Shown here: positions 1-6,255 of the stretch, one piece after another
How positions within the stretch are numbered: the first letter of the stretch is position 1
How the letters are laid out: each line of letters begins with the position of its first letter
From: an uncultured Clostridia bacterium
GTDB lineage: Bacteria; Bacillota; Clostridia; Oscillospirales; Acutalibacteraceae
Length of the DNA: 6,268 nucleotides
Assembly (NCBI GenBank): GCA_946006915.1
Contig: CAMFZK010000061.1
Span: 1-6,268 of the forward strand
Direction of reading: 5' to 3'
Notes under the pieces: model-generated
Seen by the model: the letters and a program-made list of their open reading frames with translations, nothing else
Databases searched by the model: none
What the model was told of the DNA's origin: nothing
Position numbers and translations under genes: made by a program

Positions 1-46
1 GTTCGGTTTGGTCACCGATAGAAAAGGTCATAGTTCTGTCATCCAT
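1..46 (-). CDS. 5' end of a probable IreB/UPF0297-family protein (partial)
   Basis: Only the first 15 codons are inside the window; the gene runs off the left edge on the minus strand. They read MDDRTMTFSIGDQTE from an ATG at 46-44. The sequence GAGGTG lies six bases upstream and is a good ribosome binding site, and a promoter-like sequence sits just before it. The start resembles IreB (UPF0297/YrzL) proteins, small Firmicutes regulatory phosphoproteins that open with a DKTM-F type motif and work with the Ser/Thr kinase IreK/PrkC. The family call rests on about ten residues and is tentative. That a gene starts here is much better supported than its identity. It follows pheT in the same direction with a gap of 62 bases and no visible terminator, so it may also receive read-through from pheST. 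Confidence 0.5.
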   Translation of the reverse strand, partial: MDDRTMTFSIGDQTE

Positions 47-76
47 AAAAAACACCTCACAATAATTTCTACCATT

Positions 77-105
77 ATTTTATACCCTAACTACCAAAAG
101 TGCAA
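77..105 (-). promoter_or_regulatory. Predicted sigma-A promoter for the gene after pheT
   Basis: On the minus strand TTGCAC (105-100) and TAAAAT (82-77) are separated by exactly 17 bases, each close to the sigma-A consensus. Transcription would begin near position 70, giving a leader of about 24 bases before the ATG at 46. The -35 box begins four bases after the pheT stop codon. This suggests the downstream gene can be expressed independently of the T-box-controlled pheST transcript. Confidence 0.55.
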
Positions 106-108
106 GTA

Positions 109-2499
109 TTATTTTCTTAAATTTGCGCCTACTGCTTCAAGTTTTTTAATAATTTTGTTATTTATTTCGTCAATTTCCTTGTCGGTAAGGGTATTATCAG
201 CCGAACGGAGATATACGCTGAAAGCAACACTCTTTTTACCTTCGGGAATTTGCGAGCCCTGATAAACATCAAAAAGTTCAATTCTTTCAAGCAATCTGCC
301 CGCACCCGAAGAAATTGCCTTTTCAAGTGTGCCGACCGGGATATCGGCATCTACAAGTAAAGCGTAGTCACGTTCAACAGCGGGGAATTTAGGCAACGGT
401 TTGTAAACGGTTTTGCGTTTTTCAATACCTAAAAGAATGTCAAGTTTAATCTCTGCAACATAAACACGTCGGTCAATTCCGTAACTTTCGGCAACGCTTG
501 GGTGAAGTTCACCGAATACGGCACATTCTTGGTTATTGGCTTTAACGCTTGCCTGTCTGCCCGGGTGGAGATAGGGTTCGTTACTTCTTTCGTACTGGGT
601 ATGAGCGCCGAAAATTTTGCAAACCGACTCAATAAGACCTTTTAATGTAAAGAAGTCTTCGTCATCGCCGTAAATACCGATAGACATTGTGGGAATTTCC
701 AAAGGTTGCTCGGTAAGGGGAAGTGATTTTGGAATAAAGCGTTTGCTTATTTCAAAAAATCTACCGTCGGGTATTTTTTTGTTAATATTTGTTTCAAGAA
801 CGGTCAACATACTTGTGGTAAGTTGGGTACGCATTGCGGAATATTCGTCACCCAAAGGATTGATAATTTGAATTTGGTTACGGCGTGGGTCATTTTGGTC
901 AAGTAAAAGGGTATCAATCGCTTTAGAACCGATAAACGAATAGGTTGCAATTTCATAAGCGCCGTTTGCGTTAAGAAGTGCTTTAATCTTATCGGTCTTA
1001 ATTCTTTCGGGCAACTTTTTGCCCCTAATAACATCACCTTTCATCGGTGTACCTACAATGTGGTCATAGCCGTAAATTCGCATAACTTCTTCGGCTAAAT
1101 CGGCTCTGCCTTCAATATCGTCACGTATAGAGGGAACTTTTACGGTAAGCATATTGCCGTCTATTGCGGTTTCAAGTCCTAAAAGGTTAAGTATTTCCAC
1201 AATTTTTTCGTTAGGAATATTAACACCTAAAAGTTCTATAATACTGTCGGTAGTGACATTTAAGGTTTTTTCTTTAGGTAAACCGATGTTTCGGTCTAAA
1301 ACACCGTCAATAATATCGCCTGCATCAAGGTCATAAATTAACTGTAAAGCACGTTCCATAGCGTATTCTACGTTAATAATGTCAATTCCTTTTTCAAAGC
1401 GTCCGCTCGCCTCGGTACGAATACCCAAAGTTCTGCCGGTATGGCGGATATTATCACGGCGGAATTTGGCCGATTCCAAAAATAAATCGGTTGTATCCTC
1501 TTCAATTTCGCTTTCCTTACCACCCATAATACCTGCAAGGCAGGAGGGTTTTTCACCGTCTGCAATAACCAGCATATCTTCGGTTAAGTCATAATCCTTA
1601 CCGTCAAGAGTGGTGATTTTCTCACCCTGTTTTGCGTTTCTTACAATAATTTGCTTGTTGGCTAAATCGTTGTAGTTAAATGCGTGCATCGGCTGTCCTG
1701 TTTCAAGCATAACAAAGTTGGTAATATCAACAATATTGTTAATTGGGCGCATACCCGATGCAATAAGGCATTTTTGCATCCAAGCGGGGGATTCTTTGAT
1801 TCTTAAATTTTTAACAATTCTACCGATATAGCGTGGGCATAAATCGTAGTTTTCAACCTTAACATCAATATAATCGTTAATGCTTTCACCTACTGTTTTA
1901 TATTCGGGAACGGGTGCTTTAAACTTTGTGCCTAAAACAACACCGATTTCCTTTGCAACACCCATAAAGCAGTTACAGTCGGGACGGTTAGCGGTAATTT
2001 TAAAGTCAATAACATAATCGTCAAGTCCCAAAACTTCACGCATATCGGTACCGATTTTTTCGGTTTCCTTTAAAATTAAAATACCGTTTACCGAAGCACC
2101 GGGATAATCGCTTTCGGTAATGCAAAGTTCTTCACCCGAACATAACATACCAAAGGATTCAACACCGCGAAGTTTACCTTTTACAATGTGTGCACCGCAG
2201 GGAAGATAACTGTCATCCAAAGCGGCGGGAACCAAAGCACCCTCAAACACGTTTTGTGCACCTGTTACTATTTGTACCAATTCTTCTTTACCTATGTTAA
2301 TTTGGCAAATCTGCAAATGGTCGCTGTTTTCGTGGGGTTTGATTTCTTCAATTCTGCCTACAACAACATTTTTAAGATTGTCCCCCTGACATTCAATACT
2401 TTCAACCTCAAAACCTGCCATAACCATTTTATCGCAAAGTTCTTCTACCGGCACGTTTATATCAACATAATATTTTAATGCGTTAAGTGAAATTTTCAT
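109..2499 (-). CDS. pheT: Phenylalanine--tRNA ligase beta subunit
   Basis: This is the beta subunit of the cytoplasmic alpha2-beta2 phenylalanyl-tRNA synthetase, which attaches Phe to tRNA-Phe. The beta subunit binds tRNA and hydrolyses mischarged Tyr-tRNA-Phe. The 796 residues match the normal full length and show the usual domain order. An N-terminal segment leads into an EMAP/OB-type tRNA-binding domain (about 39-150, with VVGRIEEIKPHENSDHLQIC). The B3/B4 editing domain follows (about 211-385, with PINNIVDITNFVMLETGQPM, then AGIMGGKESEI and RTEASGRFEKGID). Next come B5 (about 405-480, with SIRDDIEGRADLAEEVMRIYGYD), the catalytic-like core (about 495-690), and a C-terminal FDX-ACB anticodon-binding domain (about 702-795, with PLPKFPAVERDYALLVD). 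The ATG at 2499 lies 14 bases after the pheS stop; the AAGGGGG ribosome binding site overlaps that stop codon, so the two genes form an operon and are probably translationally coupled. No frameshift or missing domain is seen. Confidence 0.98.
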   Translation of the reverse strand: MKISLNALKYYVDINVPVEELCDKMVMAGFEVESIECQGDNLKNVVVGRIEEIKPHENSDHLQICQINIGKEELVQIVTGAQNVFEGALVPAALDDSYLPCGAHIVKGKLRGVESFGMLCSGEELCITESDYPGASVNGILILKETEKIGTDMREVLGLDDYVIDFKITANRPDCNCFMGVAKEIGVVLGTKFKAPVPEYKTVGESINDYIDVKVENYDLCPRYIGRIVKNLRIKESPAWMQKCLIASGMRPINNIVDITNFVMLETGQPMHAFNYNDLANKQIIVRNAKQGEKITTLDGKDYDLTEDMLVIADGEKPSCLAGIMGGKESEIEEDTTDLFLESAKFRRDNIRHTGRTLGIRTEASGRFEKGIDIINVEYAMERALQLIYDLDAGDIIDGVLDRNIGLPKEKTLNVTTDSIIELLGVNIPNEKIVEILNLLGLETAIDGNMLTVKVPSIRDDIEGRADLAEEVMRIYGYDHIVGTPMKGDVIRGKKLPERIKTDKIKALLNANGAYEIATYSFIGSKAIDTLLLDQNDPRRNQIQIINPLGDEYSAMRTQLTTSMLTVLETNINKKIPDGRFFEISKRFIPKSLPLTEQPLEIPTMSIGIYGDDEDFFTLKGLIESVCKIFGAHTQYERSNEPYLHPGRQASVKANNQECAVFGELHPSVAESYGIDRRVYVAEIKLDILLGIEKRKTVYKPLPKFPAVERDYALLVDADIPVGTLEKAISSGAGRLLERIELFDVYQGSQIPEGKKSVAFSVYLRSADNTLTDKEIDEINNKIIKKLEAVGANLRK

Positions 2500-2513
2500 T
2501 TTATGTTTCCCCC

Positions 2514-3533
2514 TTAAAACTGGTCTAAAAAGCGCTTATCGTTTTCGAATAAAAGACGGATATCGCTTATCTTGTAACGTGTGGTGGTAAGACGGTCAAG
2601 ACCGATACCGAACGCAAATCCCGAATATTCTTCGGGGTCAATACCGCAAGAACGAAGTACATTGGGGTGAACCATACCGGCACCCAATATTTCAATCCAA
2701 CCGCTGCCTTTACAAACACGGCAACCCTTACCGCCGCATTCCGAACAGGTAACGTCAACCTCAACCGACGGCTCGGTAAACGGGAAGAAAGAGGGGCGGA
2801 ATTTAACCGCAGTATCTTTACCGTAAATTTCACGTGCAAATTCTTCCAAAACGCCCTTTAAATCGCACATTGTAATACCTTTATCAACAACCAATCCCTC
2901 AATTTGGTGGAAAACAGGGGAATGGGTTGCGTCAACTTCGTCGGCACGGAAAACACGGCCGGGGCAAATAACACGGATAGGGGGTTTTCGGTTTTCCATT
3001 GTTCTTATCTGTGCGGCAGAAGTTTGGGTTCTAAGCAACAAATTTTCGGCAAGGTAGAATGTGTCCTGCATATCCCTTGCAGGGTGGTCTGCGGGAACGT
3101 TTAAACATTCAAAATTATAATGGTCGGTTTCAACCTCCGGACCGTCAACAACGTCAAATCCCATAGAGGTAAAAATGTTAATCATATCATCAAGAACGGT
3201 ATTAAGCGGGTGAAGTTTACCGGTCTTTTTAACCTTTGCGGGCAGGGTAATATCAATAGTTTCCTTTTGTAATTTTTCCTGCTGTGCCATGGCTTTAAGT
3301 TTTGCCTGCTTTTCGGCAATAAGGTTTTCAACCGCCTGTTTAGCAAGGTTTACAAGTTGTCCCATAGCGGGGCGTTCTTCGGGAGAAAGTGAACCCATTT
3401 GCTTTAAAATAGCGGTAAGTTCGCCCTTTTTACCTAAATATTTAACACGAAGTGCTTCGATTTCACTTTGGTCTTTAGCATTCTGTATGGCTTCTTCCGC
3501 CATTTTGCGAATTGCTTCTAACTGTTGTTTCAT
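2514..3533 (-). CDS. pheS: Phenylalanine--tRNA ligase alpha subunit
   Basis: This is the catalytic alpha subunit of phenylalanyl-tRNA synthetase, a class II enzyme that activates Phe with ATP. Its 339 residues are the usual bacterial length. Residues 1-90 form the charged, helical N-terminal coiled-coil arm that contacts tRNA. The catalytic domain follows, with HPARDMQDTFY (150-160), motif 2 GRVFRADEVDATHSPVFHQIEG (192-213), FTEPSVEVDV (252-261), GAGMVHPNVL (284-293) and motif 3 FGIGLDRL (308-315). Between them C263, C266, C271 and C274 form the CxxC-x4-CxxC cluster found in Firmicutes-type PheS and absent from the E. coli enzyme; it may bind a metal, which the sequence alone does not show. 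The ATG at 3533 is preceded by a perfect AGGAGG at 3546-3541 with a 7-base spacer. Expression is likely governed by the T-box leader upstream. Confidence 0.98.
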   Translation of the reverse strand: MKQQLEAIRKMAEEAIQNAKDQSEIEALRVKYLGKKGELTAILKQMGSLSPEERPAMGQLVNLAKQAVENLIAEKQAKLKAMAQQEKLQKETIDITLPAKVKKTGKLHPLNTVLDDMINIFTSMGFDVVDGPEVETDHYNFECLNVPADHPARDMQDTFYLAENLLLRTQTSAAQIRTMENRKPPIRVICPGRVFRADEVDATHSPVFHQIEGLVVDKGITMCDLKGVLEEFAREIYGKDTAVKFRPSFFPFTEPSVEVDVTCSECGGKGCRVCKGSGWIEILGAGMVHPNVLRSCGIDPEEYSGFAFGIGLDRLTTTRYKISDIRLLFENDKRFLDQF

Positions 3534-3546
3534 AACTTATCCTCCT

Positions 3547-3581
3547 AAAAAAATAAACCCCGTCCATAAAACAGGACGGAG
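3547..3581 (-). terminator. Intrinsic terminator of the pheST T-box leader
   Basis: On the minus strand CUCCGUCC (3581-3574) pairs with GGACGGGG (3565-3558) around an 8-base loop, giving eight pairs with one U-G wobble. It is followed by the U-rich tract UUUAUUUUUUU (3557-3547). The 5' arm of this stem is also the 3' arm of the antiterminator, so the two structures are mutually exclusive, as in a standard transcriptional T-box. It ends only one base before the pheS ribosome binding site. Confidence 0.93.
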
Positions 3582-3801
3582 TGAATTAACATAACTCCGC
3601 GGTACCACCCGCATTTTTGCAAAAAGCAAACACTTTCTTAATCTGTAACGGGATTTCCCGTCGGCACCTACTGAAAATTTTCAGCACCGCTGCTCTGAAG
3701 GGAACTTCGGTAAATACCGCCGCTTACGTCCGATTACAGCCGATGTCGGACACTCTCTTAAAGCCGATAAATACTTACTTTTCTTCGTCTTTGCATTTAA
3801 C
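3547..3801 (-). ncRNA. T-box riboswitch, tRNA-Phe specific (pheST leader)
   Basis: This untranslated leader senses uncharged tRNA-Phe and allows transcription of pheST when charging is low. The conserved T-box sequence GGGTGGTACCGCGG lies at 3610-3597; its UGGU would pair with the tRNA acceptor end. Stem I is coherent. GAAG (about 3787-3784) pairs with CUUC (3700-3697), GUAAGUAUU with GGUAUUUAC, GCUU with AAGC, and the apical GUCCGA (3751-3746) with UCGGAC (3733-3728). The conserved AGAGAG is at 3758-3753. The specifier loop has AGUA on the 5' side and GAAG-UUC on the 3' side, placing the UUC (Phe) codon at 3704-3702. Further hairpins (3684-3671, 3661-3648, 3630-3616) lie before the T-box. 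CGGAGU just after the T-box can pair with ACUCCG, forming the antiterminator that excludes the terminator at 3581-3547. The leader's first base is inferred from the promoter. Confidence 0.95.
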
Positions 3802-3807
3802 AGTACT

Positions 3808-3836
3808 ATAATATCATTAAAATATTAAATTTGCAA
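3808..3836 (-). promoter_or_regulatory. Predicted sigma-A promoter for the T-box leader and pheST
   Basis: On the minus strand TTGCAA (3836-3831) and TATTAT (3813-3808) are separated by exactly 17 bases in an AT-rich spacer. Transcription would start near 3801, shortly before Stem I of the T-box, which fits a complete leader of about 260 bases. The promoter sits back to back with the ywlG promoter. Confidence 0.75.
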
Positions 3837-3866
3837 GTATTTTTTCTTTCATTTTGGGTTAAAAAG

Positions 3867-3875
3867 TGTTATAAT
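3867..3875 (+). promoter_or_regulatory. Predicted extended -10 promoter for ywlG
   Basis: The sequence TGTTATAAT (3867-3875) is a perfect extended -10 element with a consensus TATAAT. No strong -35 box is seen at the right distance (CTTTCA at 3846-3851 is weak), which is common for extended -10 promoters. Transcription would start near 3882, about 22 bases before the ATG at 3904. Confidence 0.6.
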
Positions 3876-3903
3876 TAAGAAAAATCAAACGGAAGTGTTA
3901 AAA

Positions 3904-4449
3904 ATGCTTGAAAATTTGCGTAAAGAAAGTTACAATACCGCAACCGAAATAATTGAAACCGCAAAACTCAAAAAGGGAGATATTTTGGTTGTAGGTTGTT
4001 CTACAAGTGAAGTTATAGGTGAAAAAATAGGTACTTATTCTTCACCCGAAACCGCAAAAGCGGTGTTTGACGGTATTTATGATGCGGCAAACCAAAAAGG
4101 TGTTTTTGTTGCGGCACAGTGTTGTGAACATTTAAACCGTGCAATTATTGTTGAAAATGATGCTGTACCCTTTGCCGAAAAGGTAAATGTTGTTCCCGTT
4201 CCGAAAGCGGGCGGTTCGTTTGCAACGGCGGCTTATGCGGCTTTTAAAAATCCCGTTGCGGTGGAGGAAATTAAAGCGGATGCCGGTATTGATATCGGTT
4301 TTACGCTTATAGGTATGCACCTTAAAAAGGTAGCGGTTCCCGTTCGGCTTAATAATAACAAAATCGGCAAGGCAACTGTTATTGCCGCACGTACAAGGGC
4401 GAAATTTATAGGCGGTGCCAGGGCGAATTATAACGATGAATTGCTTTAA
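3904..4449 (+). CDS. ywlG: YwlG/DUF436 (TIGR01440) family protein, function unknown
   Basis: This is a soluble protein of 181 residues with no signal peptide or membrane segment. It matches the YwlG family (DUF436, TIGR01440), which is widespread in Firmicutes and has no established function that I know of. The family hallmarks are all present: LKKGDILVVGCSTSEVIG (22-39), the cysteine pair in QCCEHLNRA (72-80), VPKAGGSFA (99-107), KADAGIDIG (124-132), IGMHLK (136-141) and the C-terminal FIGGARANY (168-176). The length is normal. I chose the ATG at 3904 because GGAAG (3891-3895) lies 8 bases upstream; an in-frame GTG at 3895 falls inside that ribosome binding site and would add three residues. 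The gene is divergent from pheST and starts from its own extended -10 promoter. No terminator is visible in the 57 bases before the next gene, so some read-through is possible. The family assignment is firm; any reaction would be a guess. Confidence 0.93.
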   Translation: MLENLRKESYNTATEIIETAKLKKGDILVVGCSTSEVIGEKIGTYSSPETAKAVFDGIYDAANQKGVFVAAQCCEHLNRAIIVENDAVPFAEKVNVVPVPKAGGSFATAAYAAFKNPVAVEEIKADAGIDIGFTLIGMHLKKVAVPVRLNNNKIGKATVIAARTRAKFIGGARANYNDELL

Positions 4450-4454
4450 TTTGC

Positions 4455-4483
4455 TTGACATACAGTACTGCTAATAGTATTAT
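4455..4483 (+). promoter_or_regulatory. Predicted sigma-A promoter for the Lrp-type regulator and aminotransferase
   Basis: A consensus -35 TTGACA (4455-4460) and -10 TATTAT (4478-4483) are separated by exactly 17 bases, making this the best promoter in the window. Transcription would begin near 4490, so the leader before the ATG at 4507 is only about 17 bases. The spacer holds the perfect palindrome CAGTACTG (4463-4470), a possible operator for autoregulation; that role is inference. Confidence 0.75.
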
Positions 4484-4506
4484 TTATAAAAGGTTTGGTG
4501 ATATAT

Positions 4507-4989
4507 ATGAAAATAGAAGTATTAAAACTCTTATCAAAAAATGCTAAATATTCTGAAGAAGATATTGCAACAATGCTCGGCATTTCCGCAGGCGAAGTTA
4601 CAGATTATATTAAGCAACTTGAAAAAGAGGGACTGATTAAAGGATATAAGGCAGTTATTGACTGGGAAAAGTTGGACGGCGCTTATGTTTCGGCAATAGT
4701 TGAAGTAAATGTAGTGCCTAAAGCAGGGCTCGGCTTTGAAGAAGTTGCCGAAAAAATTATGAAATATAAGGAAGTAGAGTCGGTTTACTTAATGTCGGGC
4801 AACTATGACCTTAACGTAATAGTAAAGGGTAAAACTTTGCAGGATATTGCCCGTTTTGTCGCAAAAGAACTTGCAACTATTGATTCGGTAACCTCTACCA
4901 CAACCCACTTTGTAATGCGCAGATATAAAGAAATGGATGTAGAATTGATATCGGGTATGTCGGATGACAGGGGGCAAATTTGGGTATGA
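4507..4989 (+). CDS. Lrp/AsnC family transcriptional regulator
   Basis: This is a DNA-binding regulator of 160 residues with the standard two-part Lrp/AsnC layout. Residues about 5-50 form the winged helix-turn-helix (EEDIATMLGISAGEVTDYIKQLEKEGLIKGYKAV). Residues about 60-140 form the RAM/AsnC ligand-binding and oligomerisation domain, with VYLMSGNYDLNVIVKG (93-108) and STTTHFVMRRYK (130-141). Family members usually act as dimers or octamers and sense amino acids. The ATG at 4507 is preferred over an in-frame TTG at 4495. GGTG (4497-4500) lies six bases before the ATG, and the TTG would fall only about five bases after the predicted transcription start. The stop codon overlaps the start of the aminotransferase. 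The gene order and overlap resemble B. subtilis alaR-alaT (yugG-yugH), so control of the downstream transaminase and of itself is the likely role. The effector is not evident from sequence. Confidence 0.94.
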   Translation: MKIEVLKLLSKNAKYSEEDIATMLGISAGEVTDYIKQLEKEGLIKGYKAVIDWEKLDGAYVSAIVEVNVVPKAGLGFEEVAEKIMKYKEVESVYLMSGNYDLNVIVKGKTLQDIARFVAKELATIDSVTSTTTHFVMRRYKEMDVELISGMSDDRGQIWV

Positions 4990-6158
4990 TAGATTACGGC
5001 AAGGTTTTAAATAAAACTGTTACCGAAATGAAACCCTCGGGTATTAGAAAATTTTTCGATATTGCCGCAACTATGGATGATGTTATTTCTTTAGGAGTGG
5101 GCGAGCCGGACTTTCAAACCCCTTGGCAGATAAGAAAAGCAGGTATCGAATCCTTGGAAAGGGGTAAAACAAAGTATACCTCTAATTGGGGTTTAATTGA
5201 ACTTCGAAAAGAAATTTGTACATATTTAAAGCGTAAATTTAACTTGGAATATAACCCGCAAAATGAAGTTTTGGTAACCGTGGGCGGAAGTGAAGCGATT
5301 GATGCCGCTATCCGTGCTTTGGTTGAACCGGGGGACGAGGTTATTATTCCTCAGCCGAGTTATGTTTGCTATGAACCCATAACGGCACTTGCAGGCGGAA
5401 AACCGGTTATTGTAAATACTAAATCCGAAAACGATTTTAAACTTACGGCAGAAGAACTTAAAAATGCAATTACAAGCAAAACAAAGGTTTTAATTCTTCC
5501 GTACCCCTCTAACCCTACCGGTGCTATTATGGAAAGGGAAGACCTTTTGGCAATTTCGGAAGTTTTAAAGGGTACGGATATTATAGTTTTGTCTGACGAA
5601 ATCTACGCCGAACTTACTTTCGGCGGAAAGAAGCACGTTTCTCCCGCCTCTTTGGATACGTTATATGAACGCACAATTACCGTAAACGGCTTTTCAAAAG
5701 CATTTTCTATGACAGGTTGGCGTTTGGGTTACGCTTGCGGACCTAAACCGATTATTGACCAAATTACAAAAATTCATCAATATGCGATTATGTCATCTCC
5801 TACAACCAGTCAATATGCCGCTATTGAGGCACTAAAAAACTGTGACGAAGACGTGCAGTATATGTTAAAGGAATACGATATGCGCCGTCGGCTTATGGTT
5901 TCGGGATTTAATAAAATCGGTCTTACCTGTCGTGAACCAAAGGGTGCGTTTTATTCATTCCCGTCAATTAAATCAACAGGAATGACAAGCGAGGAATTCT
6001 GCGAAAAACTGCTTTACAGCAAAAAAGTTGCGGTAGTGCCGGGAACTGCTTTCGGTGAAAGCGGGGAAGGGTTTATACGGGCATCTTACTGTTATTCGGT
6101 AGAACATATTAAAGAAGCCATCAACCGCATAGGTGAGTTTTTAAAGGAAATTAAATAA
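4986..6158 (+). CDS. Class I/II PLP-dependent aminotransferase (AlaT/YugH-like)
   Basis: This is a cytoplasmic fold-type I aminotransferase of 390 residues, the usual length, that moves an amino group between an amino acid and a 2-oxo acid using pyridoxal phosphate. Expected residues are present: Asn176 in YPSNPTG, Asp204 and Tyr207 in SDEIYAEL, the PLP Schiff-base Lys238 in GFSKAFSMTGWRLGY, and the substrate-carboxylate Arg365 in GFIRASYCYS. The N-terminal MKPSGIRKFFDIA and VISLGVGEPDFQTPW match the group containing B. subtilis YugH/AlaT better than aspartate or aromatic aminotransferases. Alanine transaminase is therefore the leading guess, but substrate cannot be read from sequence and a PatA-like or broader role remains possible. 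The ATG at 4986 overlaps the regulator's stop (ATGA), implying coupled translation. AGGGGG at 4969-4974 is the ribosome binding site, 11 bases from this ATG. An in-frame TTG at 4980 has a 5-base spacing and would add two residues. Confidence 0.93.
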   Translation: MIDYGKVLNKTVTEMKPSGIRKFFDIAATMDDVISLGVGEPDFQTPWQIRKAGIESLERGKTKYTSNWGLIELRKEICTYLKRKFNLEYNPQNEVLVTVGGSEAIDAAIRALVEPGDEVIIPQPSYVCYEPITALAGGKPVIVNTKSENDFKLTAEELKNAITSKTKVLILPYPSNPTGAIMEREDLLAISEVLKGTDIIVLSDEIYAELTFGGKKHVSPASLDTLYERTITVNGFSKAFSMTGWRLGYACGPKPIIDQITKIHQYAIMSSPTTSQYAAIEALKNCDEDVQYMLKEYDMRRRLMVSGFNKIGLTCREPKGAFYSFPSIKSTGMTSEEFCEKLLYSKKVAVVPGTAFGESGEGFIRASYCYSVEHIKEAINRIGEFLKEIK

Positions 6159-6200
6159 TTCTACCCTTAAATTATCAAGTATCCTTTAATGTGGAAAACG

Positions 6201-6255
6201 CCTCCCTTGTGTAAAGGGAGGTGGCAAAACTTTAGTTTTGACGAAGGGATTGTTG
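6201..6255 (+). repeat. Intergenic two-hairpin repeat, probably a dispersed element
   Basis: CCTCCCTT (6201-6208) and AAGGGAGG (6214-6221) form a perfect 8-pair hairpin with a 5-base loop. After TGG comes a second hairpin, CAAAAC TTTA GTTTTG (6225-6240), and then ACGAAGGGATTGTTG (6241-6255). The layout, in which a CCTCCCTT-loop-AAGGGAGG hairpin precedes a variable short inverted repeat and a GA-GGGATTGTTG tail, resembles a high-copy intergenic repeat I recall from gut Clostridia. Copy number cannot be judged from one window and the element may continue past the right edge. It may help end the aminotransferase transcript, but no strong T-run follows either hairpin, so I do not call it an intrinsic terminator. 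The preceding bases 6159-6200 show nothing recognisable. Confidence 0.55.

Noticed and set aside
2188..2478. Plus-strand open frame of 96 codons opposite the start of pheT
   Set aside because: It is a shadow of pheT; the pheT frame carries the recognisable tRNA-binding domain across this stretch.
3289..3594. Plus-strand open frame of 101 codons opposite the start of pheS
   Set aside because: It is antisense to the pheS coiled-coil region and runs into the terminator hairpin; composition and position both point to a shadow frame.
3617..3811. Open frame on the plus strand (64 codons) across the pheST leader
   Set aside because: It lies entirely opposite the structured T-box RNA, has no ribosome binding site of note, and its residues reflect the stems of the riboswitch.
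4132..4461. Open frame of 109 codons on the minus strand within ywlG
   Set aside because: It is antisense to a clear conserved family protein, has unlikely composition and resembles no family I know.
4450..4506. Terminator between ywlG and the regulator
   Set aside because: No hairpin plus T-run is visible; the gap is filled by a strong promoter and a short leader.
6201..6240. Intrinsic terminator for the aminotransferase operon
   Set aside because: Hairpins are present, but neither is followed by a convincing T-run; the GC-rich stem is followed by TGGCAAAAC. Kept as a repeat instead.
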